64,000 bases of DNA, taken from NCBI GenBank assembly GCA_934445035.1, contig CAKSDI010000006.1, positions 44,236-108,235 of the forward strand, read 5' to 3'. The notes below the pieces were generated by a model. It was not told where the DNA came from. It made no database searches and saw nothing but the letters and a program-made list of their open reading frames with translations. Positions within the stretch are counted from its first letter, which is position 1. Each line of letters begins with the position of its first letter. This DNA comes from an uncultured Eubacteriales bacterium (lineage in GTDB: Bacteria; Bacillota; Clostridia; Oscillospirales; Acutalibacteraceae). The position numbers and the translations under genes were made by a program. This document shows, in pieces, positions 50,346 to 59,059 of the stretch.

Positions 50346-50775
50346 CGGTTTTGTCTCCCATAACCTTACTTATAAGAAAATCTACTCCATCGCCGTTTGC
50401 GGCGGTAAATACAAATTTTTTAACCACACCGTCACTGGTTTTAAAATTCAAATAATATTGATTTGCTCCGTTTCGAGCCATACCGCTGCTTTCCCATGCC
50501 TCTTTAATATCCGAAAAATTATAATATTTTGCATTTGCAATTCCGTTTTTATAGTAGAACCCATTATCATCAATAAGAATTTTCTTAAAGAAGTGAGCAT
50601 ATAAAACGGCTAAAACTATGGCTATTACTGCTAAACTTAAAAGACCGGTAAAAATAAACATTCCGTTATTTTTTATTTTCAGTATTATCGTTGTGCCACC
50701 GAAAACAAGCAACATAATGCTTGCAGGAATAAGTGAAAATAAGTCATAACCGATTTCATATTTTATATTTTTCAT
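50332..50775 (-). CDS. Unknown membrane protein with PH-like domain (paralogue B)
   Basis: A 147-residue protein with two membrane segments (about 12-31 and 40-62) and a C-terminal PH-like domain with NGFYYKNGIANAKYYNFSDIKEAW. Same architecture as its overlapping neighbour at 49857-50345 but with low overall identity, so the duplication is old. GCAGG precedes the ATG. It is downstream of tmRNA on the same strand, separated by a terminator. Confidence 0.75.
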   Translation of the reverse strand: MKNIKYEIGYDLFSLIPASIMLLVFGGTTIILKIKNNGMFIFTGLLSLAVIAIVLAVLYAHFFKKILIDDNGFYYKNGIANAKYYNFSDIKEAWESSGMARNGANQYYLNFKTSDGVVKKFVFTAANGDGVDFLISKVMGDKTDEKQ

Positions 50776-50810
50776 TTTTTATACCTGCCTTTTTTATTGT
50801 AGTTAAGGGA

Positions 50811-50846
50811 TAAAAAAACGGCAAACCTCTTAATGAGATCTGCCGA
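50811..50846 (-). terminator. tmRNA terminator
   Basis: CGGCAAACCTC and GAGATCTGCCG (imperfect stem) followed on the minus strand by seven T. It lies 6 nt beyond the tmRNA 3' end. Confidence 0.85.
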
Positions 50847-50851
50847 TTTCT

Positions 50852-51198
50852 TGGTGGAGCCGGGGAGAGTCGAACTCCCGTCCAAAAATCAATTCCCGTC
50901 GGCATCTCCGGGCGCAGATGCTTCTTAAAAATTCCCTACGCTAAAAGTCAAGCAACGAACTTTTAATTTCGGTAGCCGAATAAGCCGTGATCATCCCCTC
51001 GGCGAAAGATAATTCACGTTCACCGCTAAGTGACGCCCGTTCCGAACCGCGGTACTTTCGGAAAAGACGGCAGCTTAATTAAGCTGCAAGTGCAACTGAA
51101 TTGTTGTCAGTTAATTTTAAATTGCGGATTTTAAAGCGGTTCCGCACCGCTGCCCGCTTCCGACGGTTCATAATCCCTGTCGAAACCTTTACGGCCCC
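50852..51198 (-). ncRNA. ssrA: tmRNA
   Basis: A 347-nt transfer-messenger RNA that rescues stalled ribosomes and tags their peptides. The 5' end GGGGCCG pairs with CGGCTCC before ACCA at the 3' end (7 bp, one G-U). The tRNA-like 5' part has AAAGGTTTCGACAGGG, and the T arm is GGGAGTTCGACTCTCCC. The tag frame ends LTDNNSVALAA followed by TAA; the preceding codons read RNLK, so the resume codon may be CGC (Arg) instead of the usual Ala or Gly. It lies 10 bp after smpB, its protein partner. Confidence 0.97.
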
Positions 51199-51208
51199 TT
51201 GTAAAAAC

Positions 51209-51667
51209 TTATCTGTTATTCTCTTTTATGGCTCTGCTGATAGCTCTGTCCGCGTCTTTTTTAGCGGCTACTTCCCTCTTATCGTGCAGTTGCTTACCTT
51301 TGCAAAGACCGACCTGAACCTTAATATAAGAGCCTTTAAAATAAACAGACAAAGGAATTAAAGTTAAACCCTGAGTTTTAACAGCACCCAAAAGTCGCAT
51401 AATTTCTTTTTTATGCATTAAAAGCTTGCGGCTTCTTTTAGGGTCTTTATTAAAAATATTGCCGTGATCATAAGGGCTGATGTGCATTTGCTTAATTATA
51501 AGCTCACCGTTTTCCACGGCGCACCAAGCCTCTTTTAAGCTCACGCCCCCTGCCCTGACGGATTTAACTTCCGTACCCGAAAGGGAAATTCCCGCTTCAA
51601 AGCTTTCAAGGACAAAATATTCAAAAAAAGCTTTTTTATTTTTAGCTATCGTTTTAATATTATCCAA
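51209..51667 (-). CDS. smpB: SsrA-binding protein SmpB
   Basis: A 152-residue protein that delivers tmRNA to stalled ribosomes. Family motifs: KAFFEYFVLESFEAGISLSGTEVKSVRAG, then LKEAWCAVENGEL, HISPYDHGN and the basic C-terminal tail (DKREVAAKKDADRAI). The start is TTG with GGAGGG 7 bases upstream. Confidence 0.97.
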   Translation of the reverse strand: MDNIKTIAKNKKAFFEYFVLESFEAGISLSGTEVKSVRAGGVSLKEAWCAVENGELIIKQMHISPYDHGNIFNKDPKRSRKLLMHKKEIMRLLGAVKTQGLTLIPLSVYFKGSYIKVQVGLCKGKQLHDKREVAAKKDADRAISRAIKENNR

Positions 51668-51696
51668 AACTTTTCCCTCCGGTTACATTAAAATTA

Positions 51697-51725
51697 ATTA
51701 TAACATTTTTTTATTTTTTCGTCAA
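51697..51725 (-). promoter_or_regulatory. smpB-ssrA promoter
   Basis: On the minus strand TTGACG (51725-51720) and TATAAT (51702-51697), spacer 17 bp. Confidence 0.8.
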
Positions 51726-51747
51726 GAAAATCGTGTCGAACAATAAT

Positions 51748-51776
51748 TAAGCGCCGGCGTTAAAAACCGACGCTTA
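51748..51776 (-). terminator. Terminator-like hairpin after the esterase gene
   Basis: TAAGCGCCGG and CCGACGCTTA form a 10-bp stem with one mismatch. The following T tract on the minus strand is weak. Confidence 0.6.
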
Positions 51777-51783
51777 AAATCTA

Positions 51784-54700
51784 TTATTTAAAAACTTCGT
51801 CTAAGAACTTATCTGCTTTCTTATGATATTCATAAGGAGCGCTTAAGCATTTAACCGAAACACCATGACCTATTTCGTCAAAACCGACAAGCTCTGTTTT
51901 AACTCCAAGCTCTGTCAGGCGGTTATAATAAGCTTTGCAGTTAAGGTCGGGGTTGACCGCTGCATCGGCTTTACCGTACCAGATAAAGGTTGCAGGGGTG
52001 TTCTTAGTAGCGGCGTTTACTCCGACATACTGTGCTCTTGTTTCTTCACCCGAACCCAAATCGTTTACATCAAAGATAACATCCATCTTTCCGTAAGTTG
52101 CAGGTTTTAAAACAGAAGTTACGGAATATCCTAAAATAACCGCATTCGGAACGCTGCTTATCTCGCCTATGCTGTCGCCTACTATATTTTCTTTCTGCTC
52201 GTGCAGAGAAACGCTCATAGCAAGGTGACCGCCGGCTGAAAATCCGCAGGAAACTATTCTTTTAGCGGAATATCCGTATTTTCCGGCATTTGCGCGCGCT
52301 ATCTGAATTGCTCTTCTGCCGTCGGCAAGGATCGCGTTTCCGCGGTAACTGTTTGCACCGTCATTATCATTTCCTACTCTATAGTGGCAAATGTAAACAA
52401 AATATCCGAGGTTATTAAATGCTTTCGCAACCGTAACGGTATCATTATCTCCTCTTCCGACATATCCGCCACCGGGATAAAGAACGATACAAGCCTTTGC
52501 ATTTCTTACAGGATACATAGAAATATACGGATTGTTCTGGTGGCTCTCAGACATCCAAACATTAGTTGACGAATATTCTGCATTATAATAAGGAACTTCA
52601 TTATCGCCGTAAAGATCGGCAAACTCAACTGTGTCGAACGGAACTTCCGATAAGATAAGATCGGCAAGCGCGCTCATATCGTCGGAATTGATAACGCCGT
52701 CGGAATTAACATCGGCAGCCGTTTTATCGATAAGCGTGCTGTCGTCTTCAAGATATTTCTGAAGTCTAACCATTTCTCGAACTGTAAGCTCTTCATACGA
52801 GCCTGTGGTGTGGCCGGGAAGTGAATAATTTCCGCCCAATGCCTCAAACAGCCTTACAGAATCATCTCTGAAGTCGCTGCCATAATTCTTTTCTACCGAT
52901 TTGATATTTTTAAGAACAGTTATAAACGATTTAAGCTCGGTTTCAAAGCTGCTGTAATCGCCTATTACCGCATAATCACTCAGAGTTTGAGCAGAACTGT
53001 TGAGTGTTTTGAGAGAAGTTTGATTTTCGCTGTCAGAAAGTTTATCAGCCGAGGCATTGACAGCCGAAACAAGCTTATAAATTTCTGTTTTTTCAGAAAC
53101 CTTTTGAGAAATCGAAAGATATGAAGAGGTTTCCCCGTAAACAGAAAGGAAATTATCAAGCAGGTTTTTAAGAGTCTCATATTCGGAATAGAACTGATTT
53201 TTTTCTTCACCGAAATAATTTATAAGCGCCGCAGTCAAAGCAAAAATATCATCATTTTCCGTGCAGGAATCGGCAGCTGAAATAAATGCGTCGATATCCT
53301 TACTTCCCACATAAACTTTTGCATTTGAAAGAGTAAGCGAAGAAGCGTTATAATTTTGTGCGGCAACAACAAGGATATCTCCGAGAGTTGTTACATTTTT
53401 AAATATATCAAAATTCTCTCTTAAATTCCATTTTGAATAAACATTTGAAAGATAAACTGTTTTTACCGTATCTTTTTCAAGCTTATTTACATCACCGGAG
53501 GATTTTGAAAGTCCGATGAAATCGAGGTTAGGCAGATCGCCGTTATCTCCGCGAACGATATATTTACCGCTTGAATTGGAAATATAAGTAAGAATATTGC
53601 TCGAAGTTGCGTCCGAAGAAACTTTGATATCATAAGAGATATCAGAAATTTCTTTTATATCAAGCTTTGTATTTTCGGGCAAAGAAAGATATATCGATCC
53701 TGGTTGAGTTCCCGAAGTGTCGGAAGTATTACCATTGCCCTGAATTTCAGTGCCGAAAGTATAAGAGCTTTCATTAATATCTACAAGCTCGGAAGAGTTA
53801 TTAGCTCTGTACTTCGAAATAGTCAAAGGATAAGAAGTATTGAATTTAGATAAAGTTTCTTTAAGCTTATTTAAATAGCTGTTAAGATCAAGCGCAGGGA
53901 ATTCTTTAAGAACTTCTGCAATAGCATTTTCAAGAACTTCGCCGTTATCATACTTAGTTGTATCAACAGCCGCCGCTGCTACATAAGCGTCAGCAAGAGA
54001 AGCAGGGCTTATAGGAGTGATATATTCTTTTTTTACAACGAAAATACTTCCCATAGTAATCGAAACGCTTTCCGATTCACCTAAAGAAATATTAACTAAA
54101 ATTCTCGAAAGTGACAGATCTTCTAATTCCAAATCTTTAGAAAGATCATAATATTCGCTGAACGAAAGTTTATTCCAACCTTTTTTAACGGAAATCGATT
54201 GGTCATTAAGCCAAATATCGGATTTTTGACCTTTTTCTCTGTAAACTTTAAATTTAAAAGAGCCTATATTATCAGTCGCGTAATACCAAAAATAAATATC
54301 TGATAATTCGCTTGCTTTTGCAATTACAGAAGAATCACTGTTAATAATAAATGCATTTGAATGATTCGGCAGGTTGTTTCCGCCGGTAAAGGTAAAATCG
54401 GCATAAGTGCTTCCAAGCTCTGTCTGCGCAGGAGCAGTATCTGATTCGGGCAGTTTGGAAAAATCACTATAATTGTGATCTGCTAATGCTGATCCTGCCT
54501 TATCATATACTTTATACATATTGAGTGAGCCGATTTTTGAATTGTTGCAAAGACTGTTGTAAGCCTTAGTAAGGTCATAAAGAGCCTTGTCCGAGGCAAA
54601 AGCCTTTAAAGCGTCGCTTTGAGCATTTTTAACATCTTCTTCATTTGTCATAAACGAAGTATCAAGATCGCATGCGGCAAAGACTGCGTTTTTAAGCTCG

Positions 54701-55476
54701 GTGCCCGAAAGGGTCTTAAGAGAATTTAAAGCCGCAGAAATTTCAGGATCATTCCATATAATATTACCTCTATAAAAAGTGAAATCTCCGCTTAAGAAAT
54801 CATTGGAACCTTTGGCAAACTGATAATACAACTTATTAAAAGAAGTGCTGTTTAGATCAGTCCAATCAGACAAATTTGCTCTGTTTGACCAGTTCTTTGT
54901 ATTTCCGACATCATAATATTTCGAAACCGAAATTCCGTATTTACCGGAATCATCAGCTTTGAGCTGACCGCCGTTACCGTTAGACCCATTTACTCCGTAA
55001 AGGTCTGCGGCTTCAAAATGAGTACTGCGTTTTGTATAGTCGCCTTTTTTATTGTATATATAAAGAAGCGTGTTGGCATATCCTGTTTTACCTACGGAAA
55101 AAGAAGCCTCAATATCTTCGATATCCTTAATTAAGATATCGTAATTCTTAGCCTTTGAATCCGTAACGGAATAAAACACACCCGAAGCGGTATTGACACT
55201 TCCGGCACCGCCCGTTGTATTTAAAGACTCGTTGCTTAACGCAACAGTTCCGCTTTCATCAGCCGAAACCTCGCCCGATGTTTTAGCAGTATTATTATCC
55301 CACGAAGAAACTTCTATCGGAATATTTCTTTTAGACTGGGACAATGCACTGATAAGAGCGCTAACAGCCGAAATCTGCTCTTCATTTTCAGCCGAAGCCT
55401 TAAATGAGGGAGCCACAAAGCAAAGCTGAGCTATCACGGCAAGTGCCAACAGTAAACTTACTGATCTTTTTTTCAC
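51784..55476 (-). CDS. Large secreted esterase with dockerin-like and jelly-roll-type modules
   Basis: A 1230-residue exported protein starting at GTG 55476 (AGGAAG 7 bases upstream). A Sec signal peptide (KKRSVSLLLALAVIAQLCFVAPSFKASA) is followed by two or three beta-rich modules (about 45-300, 370-520, 590-770) resembling carbohydrate-binding folds. Helical linkers and a dockerin-like module come next (LTVREMVRLQKYL then DVNSDGVINSDD, about 925-975, first calcium loop degenerate). The C-terminal alpha/beta hydrolase (about 1000-1230) has LYPGGGY, nucleophile GFSAGGH, an Asp in WYGKADAAV and His in EIGHGVS, as in polysaccharide acetyl esterases. It probably deacetylates or hydrolyses plant glycans outside the cell. 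Longer in-frame starts are unlikely. Confidence 0.8.
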   Translation of the reverse strand: MKKRSVSLLLALAVIAQLCFVAPSFKASAENEEQISAVSALISALSQSKRNIPIEVSSWDNNTAKTSGEVSADESGTVALSNESLNTTGGAGSVNTASGVFYSVTDSKAKNYDILIKDIEDIEASFSVGKTGYANTLLYIYNKKGDYTKRSTHFEAADLYGVNGSNGNGGQLKADDSGKYGISVSKYYDVGNTKNWSNRANLSDWTDLNSTSFNKLYYQFAKGSNDFLSGDFTFYRGNIIWNDPEISAALNSLKTLSGTELKNAVFAACDLDTSFMTNEEDVKNAQSDALKAFASDKALYDLTKAYNSLCNNSKIGSLNMYKVYDKAGSALADHNYSDFSKLPESDTAPAQTELGSTYADFTFTGGNNLPNHSNAFIINSDSSVIAKASELSDIYFWYYATDNIGSFKFKVYREKGQKSDIWLNDQSISVKKGWNKLSFSEYYDLSKDLELEDLSLSRILVNISLGESESVSITMGSIFVVKKEYITPISPASLADAYVAAAAVDTTKYDNGEVLENAIAEVLKEFPALDLNSYLNKLKETLSKFNTSYPLTISKYRANNSSELVDINESSYTFGTEIQGNGNTSDTSGTQPGSIYLSLPENTKLDIKEISDISYDIKVSSDATSSNILTYISNSSGKYIVRGDNGDLPNLDFIGLSKSSGDVNKLEKDTVKTVYLSNVYSKWNLRENFDIFKNVTTLGDILVVAAQNYNASSLTLSNAKVYVGSKDIDAFISAADSCTENDDIFALTAALINYFGEEKNQFYSEYETLKNLLDNFLSVYGETSSYLSISQKVSEKTEIYKLVSAVNASADKLSDSENQTSLKTLNSSAQTLSDYAVIGDYSSFETELKSFITVLKNIKSVEKNYGSDFRDDSVRLFEALGGNYSLPGHTTGSYEELTVREMVRLQKYLEDDSTLIDKTAADVNSDGVINSDDMSALADLILSEVPFDTVEFADLYGDNEVPYYNAEYSSTNVWMSESHQNNPYISMYPVRNAKACIVLYPGGGYVGRGDNDTVTVAKAFNNLGYFVYICHYRVGNDNDGANSYRGNAILADGRRAIQIARANAGKYGYSAKRIVSCGFSAGGHLAMSVSLHEQKENIVGDSIGEISSVPNAVILGYSVTSVLKPATYGKMDVIFDVNDLGSGEETRAQYVGVNAATKNTPATFIWYGKADAAVNPDLNCKAYYNRLTELGVKTELVGFDEIGHGVSVKCLSAPYEYHKKADKFLDEVFK

Positions 55477-55567
55477 AAAAACACTTCCTAAAAACCAAAA
55501 ATTATTACAATTTATTATAAAATAAATAATAAAATTTGTCAATAAATACTTTATTTTAAAAGATAAC

Positions 55568-55596
55568 TTGACAAACCTCGGCGTTAAGTTTATAAT
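55568..55596 (+). promoter_or_regulatory. Promoter of the aromatic amino acid operon
   Basis: TTGACA (55568-55573) and TATAAT (55591-55596), spacer 17 bp: perfect sigma-A consensus. Transcription should start near 55603. Confidence 0.88.
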
Positions 55597-55630
55597 ATTT
55601 AGGTAATTAAAAAAAGGAGCGGCCGAAAAA

Positions 55631-55702
55631 ATGGAAATTCTTAACAAGCGATTTTATTATTACCATCATTGCGGCCTTTCTGCCTTTGCTCGAAACGGCT
55701 GA
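55631..55702 (+). CDS. Phe/Tyr/His-rich leader peptide
   Basis: A 23-codon frame ATG 55631 to TGA 55702 with AGGAG 11 bases upstream. Codons 7-13 read RFYYYHH, a run of one Phe, three Tyr and two His in a row, with another Phe at codon 19. Only aromatic operons would need such a run, and the next gene is pheA. Ribosome stalling on uncharged tRNA-Tyr/Phe is the inferred signal. It is too short to be found by normal gene callers. Confidence 0.75.
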   Translation: MEILNKRFYYYHHCGLSAFARNG

Positions 55703-55794
55703 TCTGATGGCTATTTGGCATATCAGTCCGTTAATAACAAATGAGTGAAAGTCCGCCTATGAAATTCCTTGGATTTCAGTATGCGGGCTTTTTA
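55696..55794 (+). promoter_or_regulatory. Attenuator: alternate stem and rho-independent terminator
   Basis: Stem A pairs CGGCTGAT (55696-55703, over the leader stop codon) with ATCAGTCCG (55722-55730). The terminator pairs AAGTCCGC..TGAAAT (55749-55765) with ATTTCA..GCGGGCTT (55773-55790) and ends in a T run. GCGGCCTTTC (55671-55680, inside the leader frame) can also pair with GAAAGTCCGC (55747-55756), offering a competing structure. Conditional read-through into pheA is inferred. Confidence 0.7.
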
Positions 55795-55818
55795 TTATGT
55801 AAAAAACAGGAGTGCTTT

Positions 55819-56919
55819 ATGGAAAATAAACTAAACGAGGCAAGAAACATTATCGATAAAACCGATAAGGAGATAGCCGCTCTTTTTGAAAAAAGAATGG
55901 AAAGCGCCAGGGTAATTGCCGAATATAAGATGAAAAACGGGCTTCCCATTTATGATAAGGAAAGAGAAAATCTTATAATAAACAGAAATCTATCATATGT
56001 CAGCCGCGAAATGGCACCTTATTATGAAGAATTTTTAAGAGATATTATGGATATTTCCAAAAAATATCAGGAAAAGCTCATCAAGGGAATGACGGTTGCA
56101 TTCAGCGGAGTTGAGGGAGCATTTGCACATATTGCCGCCAAAAAGATATTTAACGATCCTGCCTGTCTTCCCTGCCCGGGATTCGGTCACGCTTACAGAG
56201 CGGTTGAGAGCGGTCAGGCAGACTGCGCGGTGCTTCCTATAGAAAACAGCTATGCAGGCGATGTGGACAGAGTTCTCGATCTTGCTTACCGCGGTGAGCT
56301 TTCTATAACGGGGATATACGATATGCCCCTTTCACAGTGCTTAATGGCGAAGCCGGGAGTTACGATAAAAGACATAAAAGAAGTTGTTTCACACCCGCAG
56401 GCGATATCGCAGTGCGCGCCGTATCTTAAAAGCCACGGCTTTAAGGTGACCGAAAGCATAAACACCGCTATTGCCGCAAAAAATGTTGCACAAAGCGAAA
56501 GAAACGATCTTGCGGTGATAGGCGCGAGAGACGCCGCCGAAATTTACGGACTTAATGTTTTAGAGGGCGAGATAAACGACAATGCGAACAATACAACCCG
56601 TTTTGCGGTTTTCTCAAGAGAAAAGTGTAAAATTTCCGCAGAAGATAAGCATTTTATAATGTTTTTCACCGCTAAAAATGTGCCGGGATCTTTGAGCAAG
56701 GCAATTTCGGTCATAAGTAAATTTGGAATCAACCTCCGCTGCCTTAAAAGCCGACCGACAGGCGAGAAAAACTGGGCTTACTATTTTTACGCCGAGGGCG
56801 ACGGAAATTTAGGAAAAGAAAACGGAATTCAGATGATAGAGGCGCTTAAAAAAATATGCGATAATGTTAAGATCGCAGGCAGCTTCTATGATGAAAAAAT
56901 ATTAAAAAAGCAGAGATGA
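55819..56919 (+). CDS. pheA: Chorismate mutase-prephenate dehydratase (P-protein)
   Basis: Converts chorismate to prephenate and then phenylpyruvate, for Phe. A 366-residue fusion from ATG 55819 (CAGGAG 6 bases upstream). N-terminal AroQ-type mutase (about 1-90, with IDKTDKEIAALFEKRME and YDKERE), prephenate dehydratase (about 95-280, with PIENSYAGDV and catalytic TRF at 260-262), and a C-terminal ACT domain (about 288-366, feedback site CLKSRPTG, in place of the usual ESRP). An ORF start at 55741 would overlap the terminator hairpin. First enzyme gene of the operon. Confidence 0.96.
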   Translation: MENKLNEARNIIDKTDKEIAALFEKRMESARVIAEYKMKNGLPIYDKERENLIINRNLSYVSREMAPYYEEFLRDIMDISKKYQEKLIKGMTVAFSGVEGAFAHIAAKKIFNDPACLPCPGFGHAYRAVESGQADCAVLPIENSYAGDVDRVLDLAYRGELSITGIYDMPLSQCLMAKPGVTIKDIKEVVSHPQAISQCAPYLKSHGFKVTESINTAIAAKNVAQSERNDLAVIGARDAAEIYGLNVLEGEINDNANNTTRFAVFSREKCKISAEDKHFIMFFTAKNVPGSLSKAISVISKFGINLRCLKSRPTGEKNWAYYFYAEGDGNLGKENGIQMIEALKKICDNVKIAGSFYDEKILKKQR

Positions 56920-56924
56920 TATAA

Positions 56925-57947
56925 ATGCCCACCTTAACAGTTGATTTAGGTAAAAATTCCTATGATATTCTGATCGAAAAAGGCGCTCTTAAAAAGGCAG
57001 CCGAGATATTTGATCTTAATAGAAAGATCTTATTCGTTACAGACAGCGGCGTGCCCGAAAAATACTTATCCGAAGTAACAAAACAGGTTAAAAACTATGT
57101 TGTTTTTAAAACCGAGCAGGGCGAGCAAAACAAGTGTATCGAAAAATACTGTGAAATTCTTAAAACTCTGGTGCTTAATAATTTTGACAGGAAAGATTGC
57201 GTGGTAGCATTAGGCGGCGGCGTTATGGGCGATCTCGCGGGCTTTGCCGCAGCGACCTATATGAGAGGAATAGATTTTTACAATATTCCAACAACCCTTT
57301 TATCACAGGTCGACTCTTCGATAGGCGGAAAAACTGCGGTGGATTTTTGCGGGTGCAAGAATATCGTCGGCGCTTTTTATCAGCCGAAAGGCGTTTTAAT
57401 AGATCCTGATGTGCTTTCTACTCTCGATAAAAGGCAGTTTTCCTGCGGAATGGCAGAAGTTATAAAAATGTTTGCCTCCTTTGATGAAAAAAGCTTTGAA
57501 TTGCTTGAAAATGAGGAAAATCCGGATATAACTGATATTATAGTAAGAGCGCTTAAAATTAAAAAAGATGTAGTCGAAAAAGACGAAAAAGAAAAAGGTC
57601 TTAGAATGGCACTTAATTTCGGTCACACCGCAGGCCACGGTATAGAATCCTTAAGCGCAAAAACAGATACTCCCCTTTTCCACGGTGAATGCGTTGGTTT
57701 AGGAATGCTTTGTATGAGCAGCGAAGAGGTTAAAAACAGGATAAAAAAACTGCTTATAAAAAACTCTCTTCCGATAGATTTTAAATGCAATGCAAGCGAT
57801 CTTAAATCTATTATATCTCACGATAAAAAATCGAGCGGAGAAAACATAAATATCATTTATGTGGATAAAATAGGCTCTTTTGAAGTTAAAAAGCTTAATT
57901 GTGACGAAATTATAAAAATGTGCAAAGGAGCGATCGATCTAATATGA
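56925..57947 (+). CDS. aroB: 3-dehydroquinate synthase
   Basis: Second shikimate step, cyclising DAHP to dehydroquinate with NAD and a metal ion. A 340-residue protein with VALGGGVMGDLAGFAAATYMRG and TTLLSQVDSSIGGKTAVD, the metal ligands in LNFGHTAGHGIE and FHGECVGLGM. The start comes 5 bp after the pheA stop; the TGA overlaps the aroC ATG by 4 bases. Confidence 0.96.
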   Translation: MPTLTVDLGKNSYDILIEKGALKKAAEIFDLNRKILFVTDSGVPEKYLSEVTKQVKNYVVFKTEQGEQNKCIEKYCEILKTLVLNNFDRKDCVVALGGGVMGDLAGFAAATYMRGIDFYNIPTTLLSQVDSSIGGKTAVDFCGCKNIVGAFYQPKGVLIDPDVLSTLDKRQFSCGMAEVIKMFASFDEKSFELLENEENPDITDIIVRALKIKKDVVEKDEKEKGLRMALNFGHTAGHGIESLSAKTDTPLFHGECVGLGMLCMSSEEVKNRIKKLLIKNSLPIDFKCNASDLKSIISHDKKSSGENINIIYVDKIGSFEVKKLNCDEIIKMCKGAIDLI

Positions 57948-59047
57948 AAAATTCATTCGGTAATTCTTTAAAAATTACTATCTTCGGCGAAAGCCACGGA
58001 AAAGCGCTCGGTGCTGTGATCGACGGAATTGCGCCGGGAATAGAAATCGATGAAGATTATATTGCTAAAAAGCTTACTAAAAGAAGACCTTTCGGGAAAA
58101 TTTCCACCGCGAGAAGCGAAGAAGATAATTTCAAAATTTTAAGCGGCGTGTATAACGGTTATACAACAGGCACGCCGATAGGAATAATAATTGAAAATTC
58201 CGAACAAAAAAGCTCGGATTATGATAAAATAAACGGTCTTGCAAGACCGGGCCACGCCGATTATACGGCATTTTGCAAATATCACGGATTTGAAGACAGG
58301 CGCGGCGGCGGTCACCAGAGCGCAAGGGTTACCGCGGCAGTCGTAGCAGCAGGAGCGATAGTTTCAAAAGCTTTGGAAGATAAAAATATATTTATCGCAA
58401 CTCACCTTAAAAAATGCGGCGGAATTTTTGACAGAGATTTTGATTACGAAGATCTTTCTTCCGATTTTAAGGCTTTAGCCTTCGAGCCTTTCCCTGTCCT
58501 TGATAAAAATTCAGGCGAAGAAATGAAAAAAGCCATTATGGCAGCAAAAGAGCAGAACGACAGCATAGGCGGTATAATTGAAACAATGGTTACAGGCGTG
58601 CCGGCAGGCGTAGGAGAGCCGTGGTTTGATTCATTTGAAAGCGTTATTTCCCATATGCTTTTCTCTGTACCGGCTGTTAAAGGAATAGAGTTCGGCGACG
58701 GGTTTTCACTGTGCGATAAAAAAGGCAGCGAAGCGAACGATCCTTACAGAATTAAAGACGGAAAGCCCTATAGTCCCTCCCATTCAAACGGCGGAATTTT
58801 AGGCGGAATAACGGACTCAAATCCTATCATATTCCGCTGTGCGGTAAAACCGACGCCTTCTATTGCAAAACCGCAAGAAACTATAGATTTTATTAAAAAT
58901 GAAAATGCGGAAATATCTGTTAAAGGCAGGCACGATCCCTGCGTTGCTCACCGCGCCGCGGCTGTTGCCGACGCGGTCACGGCATTAGCGGTTGCCGATC
59001 TGTGCGTTTCAAGATTCGGCACTGACTGGTTATCCAAAACTATCTGA
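57944..59047 (+). CDS. aroC: Chorismate synthase
   Basis: Last shikimate step, EPSP to chorismate using reduced FMN. A 367-residue protein from ATG 57944: FGNSLKITIFGESHGKALG, RSEEDNFKILSG, RPGHADYTAFCKYHGFEDRRGGGHQSARVT and HDPCVAHRAAAVADAV are family signatures. Upstream in-frame codons to 57920 belong to aroB. GGAG precedes the start within aroB. Confidence 0.97.
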   Translation: MKNSFGNSLKITIFGESHGKALGAVIDGIAPGIEIDEDYIAKKLTKRRPFGKISTARSEEDNFKILSGVYNGYTTGTPIGIIIENSEQKSSDYDKINGLARPGHADYTAFCKYHGFEDRRGGGHQSARVTAAVVAAGAIVSKALEDKNIFIATHLKKCGGIFDRDFDYEDLSSDFKALAFEPFPVLDKNSGEEMKKAIMAAKEQNDSIGGIIETMVTGVPAGVGEPWFDSFESVISHMLFSVPAVKGIEFGDGFSLCDKKGSEANDPYRIKDGKPYSPSHSNGGILGGITDSNPIIFRCAVKPTPSIAKPQETIDFIKNENAEISVKGRHDPCVAHRAAAVADAVTALAVADLCVSRFGTDWLSKTI

Positions 59048-59059
59048 AAGGAAATTAAA

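Noticed and set aside
55603..55818. T-box riboswitch in front of pheA
   Set aside because: The conserved T-box TGGNACCGCG element is absent, while a leader peptide with aromatic codons is present.
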